From contig OU015498.1 in NCBI GenBank assembly GCA_907164885.2, forward strand, positions 125,015,727-125,079,726: a DNA stretch of 64,000 bases, read 5' to 3'. Both the position numbers and the translations under genes were made by a program. Source of the stretch: Dolomedes plantarius (taxonomy: Eukaryota > Arthropoda > Arachnida > Araneae > Dolomedidae). The notes under the pieces are model-generated. The model searched no databases and was not told the DNA's origin. It worked only from the letters and a program-made list of their open reading frames with translations. Positions 33,977 to 45,654 of this stretch are shown piece by piece; the first letter of the stretch is position 1; every line of letters starts with the position of its first letter.

Positions 33977-34688
33977 AAATGAATGTATTTGTTCTGTTGT
34001 GCAAAAAGGTGTCAATATATATTTCGTCTTTCATAATTGCTTCTCCCCAGATCTTACTCAACAACGTTTACATATAAAGTTTGCATTGCTACAATAGTGT
34101 CGAAATCTATTTTGATGAAAGTGCGGATATTTTCTGGCATTCAAGTTCTATAAATTAGTTTCTATTATTCTTCGGTTGCATTAGTGTTTGGTGACATTTC
34201 TAATACCTTACATTGTTTATGTCGTTCACAGTATTTCCCAAAGCACTTGCGTAACCACATACGACCTTTGAGGTCTCTAAATATTTAAACTATCTAATAT
34301 ATAAAAATTAATGTTTGTTTCTGTCATGAATTGTAGAGAAATCAACAGTTTAGAAGTGCCGATTGTGAAATTTTACATAGAGGCGTCGTTGAAAACAGCC
34401 GATACAACTAAGAACTTCCGGAATCAAAATTAATTATGGTAAATTTTGAATTAATGAAATACCAACAATTTTTGAAGGGTGAATCCAGGAAATATAAGCT
34501 GTTATATTTTCTGGATTCACACTTCTGGATTCACAGCCCAAAGTGGCCACGTTAGGCTTACCGAGCAAACATTGAGCAAAAACTATAAAAAATAAATAAA
34601 ATCAAAAAGGTTGCAAGTCATATATTAAATCAGAATCATAAATGAAAATAATAATAATAATTCAAGTCAGATTTTATATTCTAAAATA
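33977..34688. other. unassigned sequence with a Helitron-like 5' end and a hairpin
   Basis: At 34293 TCTAATATATAAAAATTAAT followed by GTTTG resembles the 5' terminus of the Helitron at 37114, but no 3' hairpin/CTAG end follows. At 34480-34521 GTGAATCCAG and CTGGATTCAC form the stem of a near-perfect inverted repeat. No gene recognised. Confidence 0.4.
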
Positions 34689-35967
34689 CACTGGTTATCA
34701 AAAATTAAGGAAAAGTCACAAAAATAGCTATTACTCAAAAAGTTACGCGTAGAATTTAATGAAACTTATACACTTTATACAGCACATAGGCTGGTATAAA
34801 ATAGCATAAAAGAAATCGCCAGACAATTATGGTGTTATAGAAACTAGCATATGTATACAATGACCAAATCGGATGTGTCAGTTTGGTATAGGAAAAGTAC
34901 CTTTAATATGGCGTATGATCCACCCTGAGAAGCAATACAGCACATACAGCGATGTGTGATGCTGTCAATTATGCGGTCTATGAGTTCGGTAGGAAGTGAG
35001 AGCCATTCTCTAACTGCATTTGTGCTCTTGCAAAGCAGTTGAAAGCGTGGCTAGGGTCCTAGGAGTAGGATTCAGAGTATCTATATGTCGTCTTAAAGCG
35101 TCCCAAACATGCTCGATAGGATTCAGGTCCGGTGATCGAGCTGGCCACTCCATGCGCTGAATTGTTTCTTGCTCAAGATAAGCATCCACGATGCGATCCC
35201 TGTGCGGTGTCGCATTATCGTCCTGTAGCACGAAAGCATCACCTATTGCCCCGGCATATGGGCGCCCTCCATTGACGACAGCACTCCATTCATCACGCGT
35301 CCAGTGGACATGTTGACGTGCCTACTGCAAACGTTCTTGCATATGGCGTGACGTGAGCGGGACGCAAATGGCTAGTCTCCTTGCAAAAAGACCACCTTCG
35401 TGAAGCCTTCAATACCAAACTTCCGGAGCTTGCAGCAAGGGAGGATCTGTTCAGATGGAGTTCAGACGGAGTTGCGGTTCTATTCCTTCGTGCGCATAAT
35501 CACAAACATCGGTCATCGGCACTTTTCGTACCGTATGGCCGTCCTTGGCTGAACCTCCTGGATGCCGAATCCATGGTTAGAAATTGTTGCCAAAGTCTAT
35601 GAACCGCAGACGGATTCACATTTAGCCATCTGGCCACTTCTGTCTGATTTTGTCTTGCCTCTAGTCTCCCAATAGATCGCCATCGCAGTTCTTTGGTTAG
35701 AGGATGCCTGGAGGTCATTGTTACAATTTGGCTATGCCAGATGTCTAATGTCAGCCTCGCATTGACAATTCCCGCATTGCTCTGAGACATGCACTTTTAT
35801 TCTCCTCGCAAGTGACGTATTCCGACTGCAGCGCCACTATTTTGCATAATGTAGTATTGTTCAGCACCTTTTACTTAATAACATACTCAAATTTTAAATA
35901 GATTGGCGTAGTTTAGAACGTGTTATCCCTCTTTTTGTGATTTTTCCTTAATTTTTGTTAACTAGTG
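34689..35967 (-). mobile_element. Tc1-like element C, complete ends, internally deleted
   Basis: The left end is CACTGGTTATCAAAAATTAA, then GGAAAAGTCACAAAAA. The inverted right end is CACTAGTTAACAAAAATTAA, then GGAAAAATCACAAAAA. TA flanks both sides (34687-34688 and 35968-35969). Same subfamily as element B. Confidence 0.9.
34975..35790 (-). pseudogene. Tc1/mariner transposase, internally deleted DD34E type
   Basis: Starts at 35788-35790 with a readable N-terminus containing the HTH (EVARWLNVNPSAVHRLWQQF) and the GRP segment. The frame is broken near 35500. The C-terminal block MLQDDNATPHRDRIV to LNPIEHVWDALRRHI is intact; the second Asp and the Glu are separated by 34 residues, so this is a DD34E enzyme. 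Compared with element B, the region carrying the first catalytic Asp is deleted near 35275: HVHWTRDEW runs almost straight into GGRPYAGAIG. A stop follows EHKCS at 35010, then the tail continues to TGA at 34975-34977. Inactive. Confidence 0.85.
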
Positions 35968-36246
35968 TAGATGAGATCTAACGGCATATTGACACTCTCG
36001 ACACGCGATAGAAAATTTGAATCAACCCCGCTAAGTGTCACGTTATCTTCTTTTCTAATGTCTTCTGCAATCCCCCTCGCCTATATCTTTGTGTCTATAG
36101 AAGAGCTAATGACTTTTCTTCTATCCTGCTAACTTATTTCTAACTTAAAACTCCTCCCACGAGTATATTTACAAACCCACAAGAACTTTCGAATAATCTC
36201 AGTGCGTATATGCTTTACTTTACTCGTCCTAATACTGTGTTATTCG

Positions 36247-36690
36247 GTAGCCTATTCGGTAGAGCGCGCGCTTCCTAACCTATTGGCCCCATTTTGATTT
36301 CCGGCGGCGTCAAATTCTGCTAAACCTGTAATTTCAGCTTGTTTATGAAGGCTTTTTTATTTCAGCTTTTATTTTATTATTTTATTAATTTTTATTATTT
36401 TTTATTTTATTATTTTTCATTTTTTATTTCAGCTTTTATTTTATTATTTTATTAATTTTTATTATATTTTATTTTATTAATTTTCATTTTTTATTTCAGC
36501 TTTTTTATGATGAAAGGCAGAATCTAGCTGAACTTGAGGAGTTTACTATATATTTATATATTGGGTTTTCATATTATTGATGTGCATAACATTTCGCATG
36601 CTTTTTTTCTATGCTATTTATATTGTTTAGATTTTTAATGGATTTTGGTAAACAAACATTTTTTTCAGTTTCTTTCATCATGCCTCAAGG
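36247..36690 (+). repeat. interspersed repeat with a tRNA-like head, copy 1
   Basis: Begins with TATTCGGTAGAGCGCGCGC (box A-like) and TTTGATTTCCGG (weak box B). It is followed by AATTCTGCTAAACCTGTAAT and an unstable TTTCAGCTTTTATTTTATT region repeated three times, then AATCTAGCTGAA. The body matches 49107-49330 in the same orientation, so this may be a fourth SINE-like family. Confidence 0.5.
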
Positions 36691-37113
36691 CAAAAAGACA
36701 ATTTGACAATTTTACTTTTCAGCTTTTAGTGGTAGAATAATGAAAGGCTGAATCTACCTAATTTCTGAGAAGTTTATTACACTCTTAGAAGAAACAAAAA
36801 CCGACGCATCAAGATGGAGTTATCCGAATGGGACGAAAATCGGCAGATGTGACGTAGGGTAGACCGGGGTTTTTCTGCCCATTCTTTCTTCAATATTTAA
36901 AAAAAATTATTAAAATTTTAAATTTTTCTTTCAGTTCGTACAATAAGAACATTTTAGAACATTAAAATTTGAAAAATATTAATTAATAGTTTCTATATGA
37001 AGCAACAGCAGGACATTAAGTCTCTGGGCCAACCTGCCCCTCTAAGTTGGTTTGATTTTCGGATTACTAATGGAAATGAAAAAACACATAAAATATCAAA
37101 TGTAACTTTAATA

Positions 37114-38528
37114 TCTATATATATATATATAAAAATGAATGTTTGTTTGTTCGTATTTTATGCGTTGTCGTACCGTTCATCCGATTGCGATGAAACTTGG
37201 TCAACTTATTGCTTGAACTTGCCCGAAGGTTATAGTCATAGTACAATTATTAGAATTTATGTGTAATTAAAAGCATTTTAATAATCTTATATATGAAAAA
37301 CGGGAAATGGGTCGTGTGCATACGTGTGTGTGAGTCACAAAAACTCAAGAACCGTGAGCCCTACCTTGATGAAATGTACACTGTTTAATGTGCTCGAAAA
37401 ATCAGGATGAATGTGACTGTTTTCACCCCGCTACGACGTTCCATTCCCGAATTATGCTAGAACAAGTTTGTGCGGTATCAACGAATATTTTTGTTCAAAG
37501 CCATTGTAACATTTCATTGTTGCCAGTTAAATTATAACATTTCCGTAAAAATAAATAGACATCAATTAAAAACGTGATTTATTCATATATTGGCGCATGC
37601 AAGAATGAATTTGATATATTATTTTCATATACGTGGCAATTCCGGAATATTTCTTTTTAAAAAAGAAAATATAAGGATGGAAAGTCATTCATTTTCAATG
37701 AATGTGTTATCTATCCATTTCATGAATTGAAACTACCCCAAGCTTTTCAAACTCAAATATACTGAAGGACACGTTCACTTAGCTAGAAACACGTGCGCTT
37801 AGATTTGACGCGATGATTTATATAACTGAAGTGACATTGAAACATAACAGATGATTTAGTTTTGAGAAAGAATAAAAATCATGAAATACGTGTATATTAT
37901 AATTAAGAAAGTCTGAAAGTGGCATTGAAAAGTAGCAGACGGTTTAGTTTCGAAAAGGAATTCCGAGCATGAAATACGTGTATATACTTTTTCTATAATA
38001 ATTATCATATTTGCTGTGTTTTAATATTGAATGTGATCTCAATCCATTCAAACATTATTGACTAGCTGTAAATTAATGCTTTAAAATGCCCAAAAAAAGG
38101 ACATCAACTTTTAATCCTGCTGAAGTAAGGGCAAAATGTCAAAGATTGTTGAGAAATGAGCAATGTGATGAAAAAAAAACAGAAGAGCGCGAAGCCAACA
38201 GAATTCAAAATGCAGTTAGACGCACACAAGAATTTGAAGAAAAACATTCCCAAGAGCTCGAAGGCAACAGAATTCGAATTGTAGCGATCCGAAGCGGTGA
38301 GACTGATGAAGAAACTTTTAACGCGTCGAACATACGATCGTCTTCGAGCTTCAACATCGAAAGGAGAGGAAAGCGATGAACAACGACAGCACTGACAACA
38401 AACTAATGCTATTTGCTACCGGAAAAGAATTTGAACAAAAATTTAGAACATCATAACATGAGGCTAATCATTGAAAAAAATAATTACTTAGTAACTGAAT
38501 CCCGAGCGAAGCCGGGTAATACATCTAG
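37114..38528 (+). mobile_element. Helitron, non-autonomous (1.4 kb)
   Basis: Begins TCTATATATATATATATAAA after an A and ends with the hairpin CCCGAGCGAAGCCGGG (38501-38516), then CTAG at 38525-38528 followed by T. These are the classical Helitron termini with A/T insertion and no target duplication. Only an N-terminal protein fragment is encoded. Confidence 0.85.
38086..38379 (+). pseudogene. N-terminal remnant of a Helitron-encoded protein
   Basis: Starts at ATG 38086 (MPKKRTSTFNPAEVRAK) and is dominated by Arg/Glu/Gln repeats (REANRIQNAVRRTQEFEEK, ELEGNRIRIVAIRS). Such charged repeats are typical of the N-terminus of arthropod Helitron Rep/helicase proteins. The Rep and helicase domains are absent. 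After 38340 the family resemblance continues in another frame (RASTSKGEESDEQRQ), showing a frameshift. Confidence 0.5.
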
Positions 38529-39142
38529 TGGTATATAAAAGATACAAATGATAAGAAAAGATATTTTGTCCTACTTAACTATTGTCTTCTTCGATCTTTC
38601 TCATCATCACAAGGAATGCAAACATAAAATATCGTGTCCCCAGTGACACATAATTCATGTGCCCAACGATTGAACATTGAATCCAGTCTTCTCCTAATTT
38701 ATTGATAATTTTATTGACTTTTATAGGCTTATGAATGTAGGAAACAAACTCTTGGAGTGCCGGGCATCTTGGGTCACTGGACAAACATGCCCCGAATTAA
38801 ATGGGCCAACTTGCCTCACATCACCATTTTGGCTTTTGATCGTTGTATCAAATATTCTGTTAATATTTTTTTTCAAATCAGTAGGTAGATTAGACCAACG
38901 ATCTTTTAGATTGCTATTCACGTAAGTGAAACTTCAATTTAGAAACAAATCAGAAACGATTACACTGATCTACATTTTTTCAACTTTTACCGTTGTTTTG
39001 AAATTATTATGTGTATCTGAATGGAAATTTTGCGCAGATTCCGAAAATGACCTTCAAAATTCCGTATCACGTCAAGTTTTGTCATAAATAATGGAAATGT
39101 GAAAATATTGTAAAAGTTTTTTTATAATGACATTGCTATATG

Positions 39143-39147
39143 GCAAC
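39143..39147. repeat. BEL target-site duplication, left (GCAAC)
   Basis: GCAAC precedes the 5' LTR and is repeated after the 3' LTR at 45274-45278. The undisturbed right arm of the host element has a single GGCAACGTT here. Confidence 0.9.
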
Positions 39148-39503
39148 TGTTGACGCCAATGGCTATGTTGGCAATCGCCAACGCGCCATGAAAGAATACA
39201 AATATAGGTATCATAGTTTTTATTTCTTATGTTGGCATCGTAAACTAAAAGATATTAGAATTTTTTTGAAATCGTTTGTTGCATAAAAAAGTTTGTTTTC
39301 GCTCGCACATCGTATGGTCGATGTTTCATGTATTGATTTTGTTCATACATTAGTATTGTAGATAATTCGTTTAAGTAAATAAAATTGTTATTAATTCGTG
39401 TGTCGTATGGTCGACAATGGTTTTGATATAATTTATTAGTCTACAGTCCATTCGAATACAACAAATTTGGGACCAGTGCAACGTATGACATTTGGCTCAT
39501 ATA
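39148..39503 (+). repeat. BEL 5' LTR (356 bp)
   Basis: Starts TGTTGACGCC and ends GGCTCATATA. Differs from the 3' LTR at only two positions by eye (a C/T near 39319 and a T/C at 39502). Confidence 0.95.
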
Positions 39504-39504
39504 G

Positions 39505-39522
39505 TTGGTCCACGTAGCCGGA
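39505..39522 (+). promoter_or_regulatory. probable primer-binding site
   Basis: TTGGTCCACGTAGCCGG starts two bases after the 5' LTR; a TGG at this place is the usual complement of a tRNA CCA end. I cannot name the tRNA. Confidence 0.6.
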
Positions 39523-39528
39523 GAAAAA

Positions 39529-40179
39529 ATGGCTCTCATTGCGCTAAATCGACAAAAATCGACATTGAAGGCTCAGATTACTAAAATAGAGACATACTTA
39601 AAAGAAAAGGAGGTAAAAGCCCCATCGGATATTTTATCTGCTGAGTTAAAAATAAAATTAGAAAATTTATTGAAGTATCAATCAAGTTTGGATTACATTC
39701 GAATACAGTTTTTCGAGAAAGTTGATCCCGAAGAAGGTATATCGGATATTGAAGAAGAATTTTTGGATATGGAATTTCGCATCGAAGCATTACAGGTAAA
39801 AATTAATAGTTTGATTACCTGTCAAAATAGCTCATTTATTTCAAATGGTAATAAAGATGTAAATAATAGCGTTAATATTCGACTTCCCGAAATTGTAATT
39901 CCTAAATTTTCGGGAAAAATAGAAGAATATAGTTGTTTTAAGCTGCAATTTGATAATATTATTACCAATTCTCATTTAGATGAAACTCAAAAATTGCAGT
40001 ATTTACATTCGGCTTTAGTCGGCGAAGCCAAGAATTTACAAACTGTTAATGATACATTTAAAACGCTTTTCGCAGCTTTAGATGAAAGATATTCAAACGA
40101 ACGCGTGTTAGTTGATGTATATGTTAAGCAAATACTAGAATTTGATAAAATAACTTATGAATCTTCTATGGAACTGTGA
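39529..40179 (+). pseudogene. BEL/Pao gag, N-terminal part, ends at an in-frame stop
   Basis: Structural gag region of the polyprotein. The ATG at 39529 follows the primer-binding site by a few bases; the upstream part of the frame overlaps the primer site and is unlikely to be translated. An N-terminal coiled-coil-like Lys/Glu region is followed by LPEIVIPKFSGKIEEYSCF, the entry to the DUF1759-type gag domain common to BEL elements. The frame hits TGA at 40177-40179 and continues in the same frame at 40180. The neighbouring residues keep the family pattern on both sides, so the TGA looks like a point mutation; programmed readthrough is possible but not typical of BEL elements. Confidence 0.85.
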
Positions 40180-40182
40180 AGT

Positions 40183-43100
40183 TTGATAGATATAGTTAAC
40201 AAAAATTTAAGAGCACTAAATACAATGGGTCTTGAAAGAAATAAATTATCTGATGTTGTGTTATTAAATATAATTTTGGCTAAACTCGATAAAGAATCAA
40301 GAAAGCAATACGAGCTAAATATAACTTCCAGGGAAGTTCCGAAGTTGGATGATTCAATTGCATTTTTGGAAAAAAGATGCCAAATGTTGGATAATTTATC
40401 ACGTAGTGTCTCTTCAAAATTGAAAGTTTTTGATAAATACCAAAAACCGAAATCACTTATGGTGAAATCATATAATCAAGTATGTGCTTGCTGTAAATCT
40501 CATAATCATTACATATTTAAGTGTTCTGCATTTTTAAAACTAAATTCATTGCAAAGATTTGACTTTGTAAAAAAACATAATTTGTGTATTAATTGCTTCA
40601 GTGCGCAACATAAAGTTGTAAATTGCAATTCGAAGTACGTGTGCAATGTATGCAAAGCTAAGCACAACACACTACTTCATAGAGAAAGAGTAGAAAGCCT
40701 GTCGACGGCGCCAATTGACGCGCCAATTGACACGCCAATTGAGTCGTCAAATTTATTTATCCCAAACGAAAATGAGAAACCACAACATAATTTAGCAGTC
40801 GAAGCTAAAGCAGTTTCAAGCTGTTTAATCTCTCAAAGGAAAAATATTCTTCTTCAAACAGCACGGGTTTATGTGAAAAATATGTTAGGGGAATTTATTC
40901 CTGCCATTTGCCTTTTAGATAATGGATCATGTGCTCAATTTTTATCTTATAGATTTTTGAAAAAATTGGGTTTAAGAGCTGAAAGAATATATGCTCCCGT
41001 ATCAACATTAAATAATACATCGGTCACTGTAAATAAAAGTGTAGTTATAGAAGTTGCAAATAAGAACAGGAATTTTTCTGCTAGTATGGAATGTTTAATT
41101 GTACCTAATATTACAGACATTACTACGAATATCCCAATAAACATAAATGAGTTGAATTTTACGTCGCATATTGAACTGGCACATGAAGGATTCACAAATC
41201 CAGCCAAAATTGACTTGCTTATCGGAGCAGAGTATTTTTTTGAAATTTTAAGGTCAGGACAATTTCGTTTACCTTCGCATGGTATTTTATTGCAAGAAAC
41301 TGTATTCGGTTATGTAGCTAGTGGAACAGTAGTTAGTTCTGTAAACACGCAATTCTGTGGATTATTGAAACTTTCAGAATTTATTGAAGAAAACTTTAAA
41401 AAATTTTGGGAACTGGAAGAAGTGAATTCAGTTAGTTCTTTAACACCGGAAGAAATTCAATGTGAAGATCATTTTGTAAAACATTATACTAGAGTATCGG
41501 GTAGATTTTGTGTAAAATTACCTTTCAAAGAGTGTACTAAATCTTTGAGACATTCAAAGGATATGGCTATTAAGCGTTTTCTAAGTACAGAAAAACGATT
41601 AGAACGCTTGCCCAATTGTAGAACCATGTATAAAGAATTCATGGACGCTTATTTAAAATTAGGTCATATGGAGCTTGTTCCACATTACGAGAGAAATGAA
41701 GTGTTGGGTAAAACAAACTACCTTCCGCATCATTTTGTTTTGAAGGATAGTTCGACAACTGCATTGAGGGTAGTGTTTGATGCTTCGGCTAAGACATCAA
41801 CAGGCATTTCTCTAAATCAAACACTAATGGTAGGCCCAAAGTTGCAAGATGATATTTTCGACATAACATCAAGATTTAGATTACATAAATATGTTCTGAC
41901 AGCTGATATTTCTAAAATGTATACACAAATTTTAGTTACGAATAATGATTCAGATTTACAAAGAATAGTTTGGCGTAATTCTCCTGAAGAGTCTTTTCAA
42001 GAATATAGACTTAAAACTGTGACATATGGCACAGCCTCAGCTCCATTTCTATCAGTAAGAGCTTTGAGACAACTTGCAGTAGAAGAGAAAGATAATTTTC
42101 CTCTTGCTTCAGCTGTGACTCTTTCTGATTTCTTCATGGATGACTTAGTCACAGGTAGCAATGATTTAAATAGTGCTAAGGAGTTACAAAACCAGTTGAT
42201 AAAAATTTTACAAGCTGGTGGAATGAAACTTTGTAAATGGTCCTCTAACGAAAGAGAACTGTTAAAATCAGTGCCGTTCGAAGATCAAGAATATCATTTT
42301 GATCAATCAAGAGAAACAGTAAAGACACTAGGTCTCATTTGGAATCCAAAAATTGATAAATTTAAATTTTTTGTTTCTCCCTCAATATATTCATCAAAGT
42401 GCACTAAAAGATCAATATTATCTCATATTTCTAGATTATTCGACCCTTTAGGACTTTTAGGACCAATTATAGTTCGAGCAAAGATATTTATTCAAAAATT
42501 ATGGCTTTTAAAGATTGACTGGGACGAGCCACTCTCAGCTAAAGAAACTCAAGAATGGAAAAATTTTGTAAAAAACCTCCAAGTAGTTGAAAGTATTGAT
42601 GTCGATCGCTATATTTTGAATGATAGTATTTGTCAGCTAGAAATACACGGATTTTCGGACGCCTTCGAAAAGGCCTATGGAGCGGTAGTTTATGTCAAAG
42701 CCACTGGCACATCATCGGAAGTCTCAGTGAAGTTTCTCTGCAGCAAATCAAGAGTCTCGCCTCTGAAGCGTACAACAATTCCAAGACTAGAACTGTGTGC
42801 AGCAGTATTACTAGTAAAATTAGTGAACCGAGTGCTATCATCGTTAAAAATATCTGTGAATAGCGTTCATTTCTGGACCGATTCGACAATAGTACTTGCG
42901 TGGATTCAACACGAACCACATACTTTGAAAACATTTGTAGCGAATCGCGTCGCAGTTATTCAAGAACTGTCTTCGACTCATCAATGGCACCATGTAACTT
43001 CAGAAGAAAATCCAGCTGACATAATTTCTAGAGGTGTTGATCCTGAAACTCTTCGAGATAGCAAACTGTGGTGGGATGGTCCCACTTTCCTTTTGAATGA

Positions 43101-43512
43101 CTTTTCGTCGTTAAAGGATAATCCCTGCCCAACAGCTGTGGAGGTTCCAGAATTGCAGAAATTGCCGGTCCCTTCATTGACTTTTGTATTGACTTTAGAA
43201 AGTGATTTGTTAAATAGAGTTTTAGACAGATCAAATAGTTTTTCTAAAATTGTATATATTTTTAGTTTTATTTTCAGATTTTTGAAAAATACTAGAAGCA
43301 AACCAGAGGACAGGTACAGAGGCCCCCTGTTACCCCAGGAGAAGAAAACAGCGACAGAATTTATCATTCGGCAAATACAGGCAAATGAATTTAAAATGGA
43401 GATATCTGCTCTCTTAGCTGGTAAAAGGGTTATAAAAGGGAAAGTAAAGGACCTCCAACCCTTTTTAGATTCCAATGGAATTCTAAGAGTTGGAGGACGG
43501 TTAGAAAAATAA
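40183..43512 (+). pseudogene. BEL/Pao pol: nucleocapsid, protease, reverse transcriptase, RNase H
   Basis: An 1109-codon frame continuing gag. Residue positions count from 40183. Cys/His clusters of the nucleocapsid occur at about residues 101-165. The aspartic protease motif CLLDNGSCAQF has its Asp at about 246. In reverse transcriptase the first catalytic Asp is in TADISKMYTQI (about 575) and the FMDD box at 653-654 is in the form usual for BEL. RNase H Asp residues are in GFSDAFEKAYGA (about 826) and FWTDSTIVLAW (about 900). The frame ends at TAA 43510-43512 just before the integrase zinc-finger region, and the same frame resumes directly. It copies element RNA into DNA in the cytoplasm. 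All catalytic motifs look intact; only the flanking stops disable it. Confidence 0.92.
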
Positions 43513-44697
43513 AATTTTAATTTTAACGCAAAACATCCCATTTTACTTCCTGCGACCCACAATTTTACAAAAATTTTGATGAATTACTACCATAGGAAAT
43601 ATCTGCATGTAGGAGCACAGAATTTATTGCATTTAGTACGCCAAGAATACTGGCCATTAAACGGCAGAAGTATCGCTCGAAAAATTGTCCACAATTGTGT
43701 TACATGTTTTAAACAAAAACCTGTTGCGGAATGTCAGCTTATGGGCAATCTCCCTCCGGAAAGAATAAACCCGAGTTCCCCCTTTAATGCCACAGGAATA
43801 GATTTTTGTGGACCCTTTTATGTAAAGTTTAAAGGACAAAGAAAGGGTGTATACCACAAAGTATACATAGCTATATTTGTCCGCTTTGTGACAAAGGCGG
43901 TACATTTAGAGACTGTCACAGATTTAACCTCAGAAGCGCTAATCGCGGCGCTAAAAAGATTTTTCTCTAGACGTGGTAAAAGTTCATCTCTGTTCACGGA
44001 TAATGCCACCAATTTCGTAGGCGCGCATTTAGAATTAAAACGATTGTACAAACTTGTTAAAAAGTCAAAGGAAAATTTAGCTTGTTATTTAGCCTCAGAA
44101 GGCATTGCCTGGAATTTTATTCCTCCCAAAGCCCCGAATTTTGGTGGACTTTGGGAAGCCAGTGTCAAATCATTTAGATACCATCTTAGACGAACTATTG
44201 ATGATCAAAAGCTGACTTTGGAAGAATTCCAGACTATTACTATTCAGATCGAAGGCATCTTAAACAACAGACCGTTAATTCCGATGAGCTCAGATGTGGA
44301 TAATTTAGATGTTTTAACTCCATCACATTTTTTGATAGGACGCATTTTGAATACAATCCCTGAACCACTAATAGTGAACAAACCAGACAATTTATTAACA
44401 AATTGGCAAAAAACCACCAAAATTGTTCAAGCCATATGGAAAAAATGGCAGATTAGTTATTTAAATCATTTACAAAATCGCACCAAATGGCATGTTGAAA
44501 GACAAAATTTACAACCTGCTCTAATGGTTTTAGTTAAAGAAGATCACTTGCCACCATGTAAATGGTTGATTGGACGTATTCAAGAAGTGATACCAGGATC
44601 CGATAATAGAATTAGAGTAGCTGTGGTGAAAACAAACCACGGTATATATAAACGTAGTATTAGAAAGTTATGTATATTACCTAATCAAAATATGTAA
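43513..44697 (+). pseudogene. BEL/Pao integrase, C-terminal part of pol
   Basis: In frame with the preceding pol and separated from it by one TAA. The first Met is at 43576; residues count from there. An HHCC-type zinc-binding module contains YYHRKYLHVG and NCVTCFKQKP. The catalytic core has Asp in TGIDFCGPF (76), Asp in FTDNATNF (142) and Glu in GGLWEASVKSF (194). The C-terminal segment (WLIGRIQEVIPG ... IYKRSIRKLCIL) is the DUF5641-like tail usual in BEL/Pao. It ends at TAA 44695-44697, about 220 bases before the 3' LTR. The enzyme would insert element DNA with a 5-bp stagger, which agrees with the observed GCAAC duplication. Confidence 0.93.
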
Positions 44698-44902
44698 ATT
44701 TTTAGTTGGTTTATGTTTTGAATTTATATTTAATTTGTATATTCGTGTATTATTGATAACATTATTTACATTTTAAGTTATCTGTATTCATTTAGAACTT
44801 GTTTAAGCCAAAATATGAGGCAAAAATGTTTTGTAATATATTGTTCATTTTATGTATTCAATTGTAATAACTGAATTTTAATGTATTTTGAAATATAATA
44901 TT

Positions 44903-44917
44903 TCAACCTGGGGAGAA
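44903..44917 (+). promoter_or_regulatory. polypurine tract
   Basis: CCTGGGGAGAA ends immediately before the 3' LTR, the expected site for plus-strand priming. Confidence 0.75.
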
Positions 44918-45273
44918 TGTTGACGCCAATGGCTATGTTGGCAATCGCCAACGCGCCATGAAAGAATACAAATATAGGTATCATAGTTTTTATTTCTTAT
45001 GTTGGCATCGTAAACTAAAAGATATTAGAATTTTTTTGAAATCGTTTGTTGCATAAAAAAGTTTGTTTTCGCTCGCACATCGTATGGTTGATGTTTCATG
45101 TATTGATTTTGTTCATACATTAGTATTGTAGATAATTCGTTTAAGTAAATAAAATTGTTATTAATTCGTGTGTCGTATGGTCGACAATGGTTTTGATATA
45201 ATTTATTAGTCTACAGTCCATTCGAATACAACAAATTTGGGACCAGTGCAACGTATGACATTTGGCTCATACA
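44918..45273 (+). repeat. BEL 3' LTR (356 bp)
   Basis: Starts TGTTGACGCC and ends GGCTCATACA, followed by the GCAAC duplication (45274-45278). Confidence 0.95.
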
Positions 45274-45654
45274 GCAACGTTTGTAACGTGTGAAAATGCT
45301 CTATGGAGGGCGGAATGATTATTTAAGGAACAGTTAAACATCATTAATATTCAATTCTCTCCCATTTCCGGGAAGATTTCTACAGTTTCATATTACTTTC
45401 CTACTGTCTTGCCCGATGCTGGATCACTTCGGTGACTCCAGCTGAAGGCATTGAACTCGAAGATCCTGAGCGCTCCATTCACTTTTCTTCTCTCTCTACT
45501 TTCTGTCCAATCATGGTTCCCCGCTGCTTATTTTCTGAAAGCCTGCACTTGAGGGCGTGGCCCAGGTAGTGCAGTTAGACCAATTTTCCTGTGGTTCCTG
45601 TGGTCATTAATATTCAAAAGCAAACATTTCTAACATTGACCACTGGGCTCCCCT

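Larger units (their letters stand above)
39148..45273 (+). mobile_element. BEL/Pao LTR retrotransposon, near-complete (6.1 kb)
   Basis: Two 356-bp LTRs, 5-bp target duplication GCAAC, primer-binding site, polypurine tract and one gag-pol frame (39529-44697) in the order gag, protease, reverse transcriptase, RNase H, integrase. This is the BEL/Pao order. The frame is interrupted by just two stop codons (40177-40179 and 43510-43512) and has no frameshifts that I can see. No envelope-like frame follows integrase. Confidence 0.95.

Noticed and set aside
42981..43562. Antisense 193-codon frame
   Set aside because: Shadow of the BEL pol gene, whose plus-strand frame carries the conserved motifs.
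44698..44917. Possible envelope gene after the BEL integrase
   Set aside because: Only about 220 AT-rich bases lie between the integrase stop and the 3' LTR; no frame.
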